DNA of 6,706 nucleotides from the NCBI GenBank assembly GCA_022822125.1, contig JAJECF010000158.1:1-6706 (forward strand). Direction: 5' to 3'. This document shows positions 5,935 to 6,706 of this stretch, piece after piece. The translations under genes and the position numbers were made by a program. Under the pieces are notes generated by a model, which was not told where the DNA came from, did no database searches, and was given only the letters and a program-made list of their open reading frames with translations. This stretch comes from Alphaproteobacteria bacterium. GTDB taxonomy: Bacteria > Pseudomonadota > Alphaproteobacteria > Bin95. Position 1 is the stretch's first letter; each line of letters starts with the position of its first letter.

Positions 5935-6706
5935 TCAGGCGCCGCCCGCCGCGCTGTTGCTGTCGGCGAGGGTTACGGAGATTTCGGACCCGGCAATGCG
6001 GATCTCGACCATGCGGTCCTTCGGGCAGCGCCAGGAGAGTTCGCGCCGGACGGCTTCGGCGATCGAGACCCGGCAGGCCTCGTCGTCCGAGAGCAGCAGC
6101 CGCGTGGCGAGATGCAGCGCGTCCTCGTCGAAGCGCTCGCGCTGGGTCTCCCGGCTGTCGGCGTCGATATCGTCCGAGGGCGAGAAGAAGGCGGCGCGCA
6201 GCAGGGCGGCGAGGTCGTGCGGCTGGAGCGCGCTGTCGGCGGCGACCAGCGGCAGGGCGTCGTCGATATGCGACCAGGCCTCGCCGGCGAAGGCCAGATC
6301 GGCCGGCAGGGTGAGCGTGCCGACGGGGCCGCTCGCCGGGCGGACGGAGAGATCGACGCGCAGCGCGGAGGGCCGCCCGGGCAGAAGCGCAGCTCCTGGG
6401 CGCGGGCGCTCCGGCAGGGGGTAGTCCTCGGGCGCCATCCATTCGCCGTCTTCGACGACCCAAAGGGATGCGGCGGTCACGCGGTCGAGGCCGTCATACC
6501 AGCCATAGCCTTCGAGCCTGCTGTCGGCCTCGAACAGGCGTGGGGCGAGGCCGGCGCGTTCGGCGGCGCGCCAGAGCGCCTGCGCCTCGGGCGGCTCCGG
6601 GTCGGCGGCCATGACGAGGGCGCCGTCGCCGGCGGGAGCGGGTCCGCCCGTGCCGATCCAGTCATTGTCGTCCGCCACCGAAGGCCGCCAGGGAAGCAGT
6701 ATGGCG
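5935..6706 (-). CDS. Unrecognised acidic protein, start probably beyond right edge
   Basis: The frame is open from the right edge to TGA at 5937-5935. A GTG at 6678 would give 247 residues, but no Shine-Dalgarno precedes it, and the codons before it read sensibly (AILLPWRPS) without a stop. The true start is therefore probably just outside the window, and I annotate the gene as partial. I do not recognise the family. Counted from GTG 6678, the N-terminal part (about 20-90) is acidic and aromatic (EGYGWYDGLDRV, then SLWVVEDGEWMAPEDY). The C-terminal part (about 150-247) is predicted helical, with FFSPSDDIDADSRETQRERF (164-183) as its most distinctive segment, and ends in strands (MVEIRIAGSEISVTLAD). 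There is no signal peptide, membrane segment or catalytic motif. The codon pattern and the strand match the genes downstream, and it is probably the upstream member of the same transcript. Confidence 0.75.
   Translation of the reverse strand, partial: AILLPWRPSVADDNDWIGTGGPAPAGDGALVMAADPEPPEAQALWRAAERAGLAPRLFEADSRLEGYGWYDGLDRVTAASLWVVEDGEWMAPEDYPLPERPRPGAALLPGRPSALRVDLSVRPASGPVGTLTLPADLAFAGEAWSHIDDALPLVAADSALQPHDLAALLRAAFFSPSDDIDADSRETQRERFDEDALHLATRLLLSDDEACRVSIAEAVRRELSWRCPKDRMVEIRIAGSEISVTLADSNSAAGGA

Noticed and set aside
5483..6424. Plus-strand open frame opposite DUF6573 and the unrecognised gene
   Set aside because: It crosses a gene boundary on the other strand, including stop and leader. 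No recognisable motif.
1..6706. tRNA, rRNA, CRISPR array, insertion-sequence ends
   Set aside because: No cloverleaf-like element, rRNA signature, regularly spaced repeat or transposase was seen on either strand.

Overview
The window is GC-rich (C or G at nearly all third codon positions) and looks like accessory DNA of an alphaproteobacterium, most likely part of a large plasmid or an integrative conjugative element. That reading rests on gene content: a methyltransferase/strawberry-notch-type giant protein, a RadC/JAB protein, a DUF6573 protein and an 'antitoxin of toxin-antitoxin stability system' family protein, a set that typically travels on such elements. No replication, partition, transfer or integration gene is visible, so the type of element is inferred, and the species cannot be named.

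Seven genes lie on the minus strand and are read from right to left. In transcription order they are: an unrecognised protein cut by the right edge (stop at 5935); a small DUF6573 protein (5824-5408); a RadC-like JAMM protein (5327-4572); a 265-residue protein with a DUF6197-like N-terminal part (4390-3593); a 256-residue protein with papain-like peptidase features (3533-2763); an antitoxin-family protein (2758-2114) that starts 4 nt after the previous stop and is probably translationally coupled to it; and, after a gap, the N-terminal 521 residues of a DNA-methyltransferase/strawberry-notch helicase (start 1564), cut by the left edge just before the expected Walker A motif. Each of the six complete starts has a purine-rich Shine-Dalgarno sequence 5-9 nt upstream.

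The exception is a plus-strand island at about 1759-2142. It encodes only the last part of a superfamily 2 helicase (motifs V and VI), with no helicase core upstream. It is best read as the 3' remnant of a larger gene. Its tail overlaps the 3' end of the antitoxin-family gene by 29 bp. Between this remnant and the methyltransferase gene lies a strong 19-nt-arm imperfect palindrome (1595-1637).

The gaps between genes hold several GC-rich inverted repeats (5359-5392, 5849-5864, 5877-5902). The leaders of radC and of the methyltransferase gene share an exact 10-mer and an 8-mer. None of the hairpins is followed by a T-run, so none is called a terminator. No tRNA, rRNA, CRISPR array or insertion sequence was found. 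The block as a whole resembles the accessory (anti-defence, DNA-modification or establishment) cargo of a conjugative element. No complete new system can be demonstrated from this fragment.
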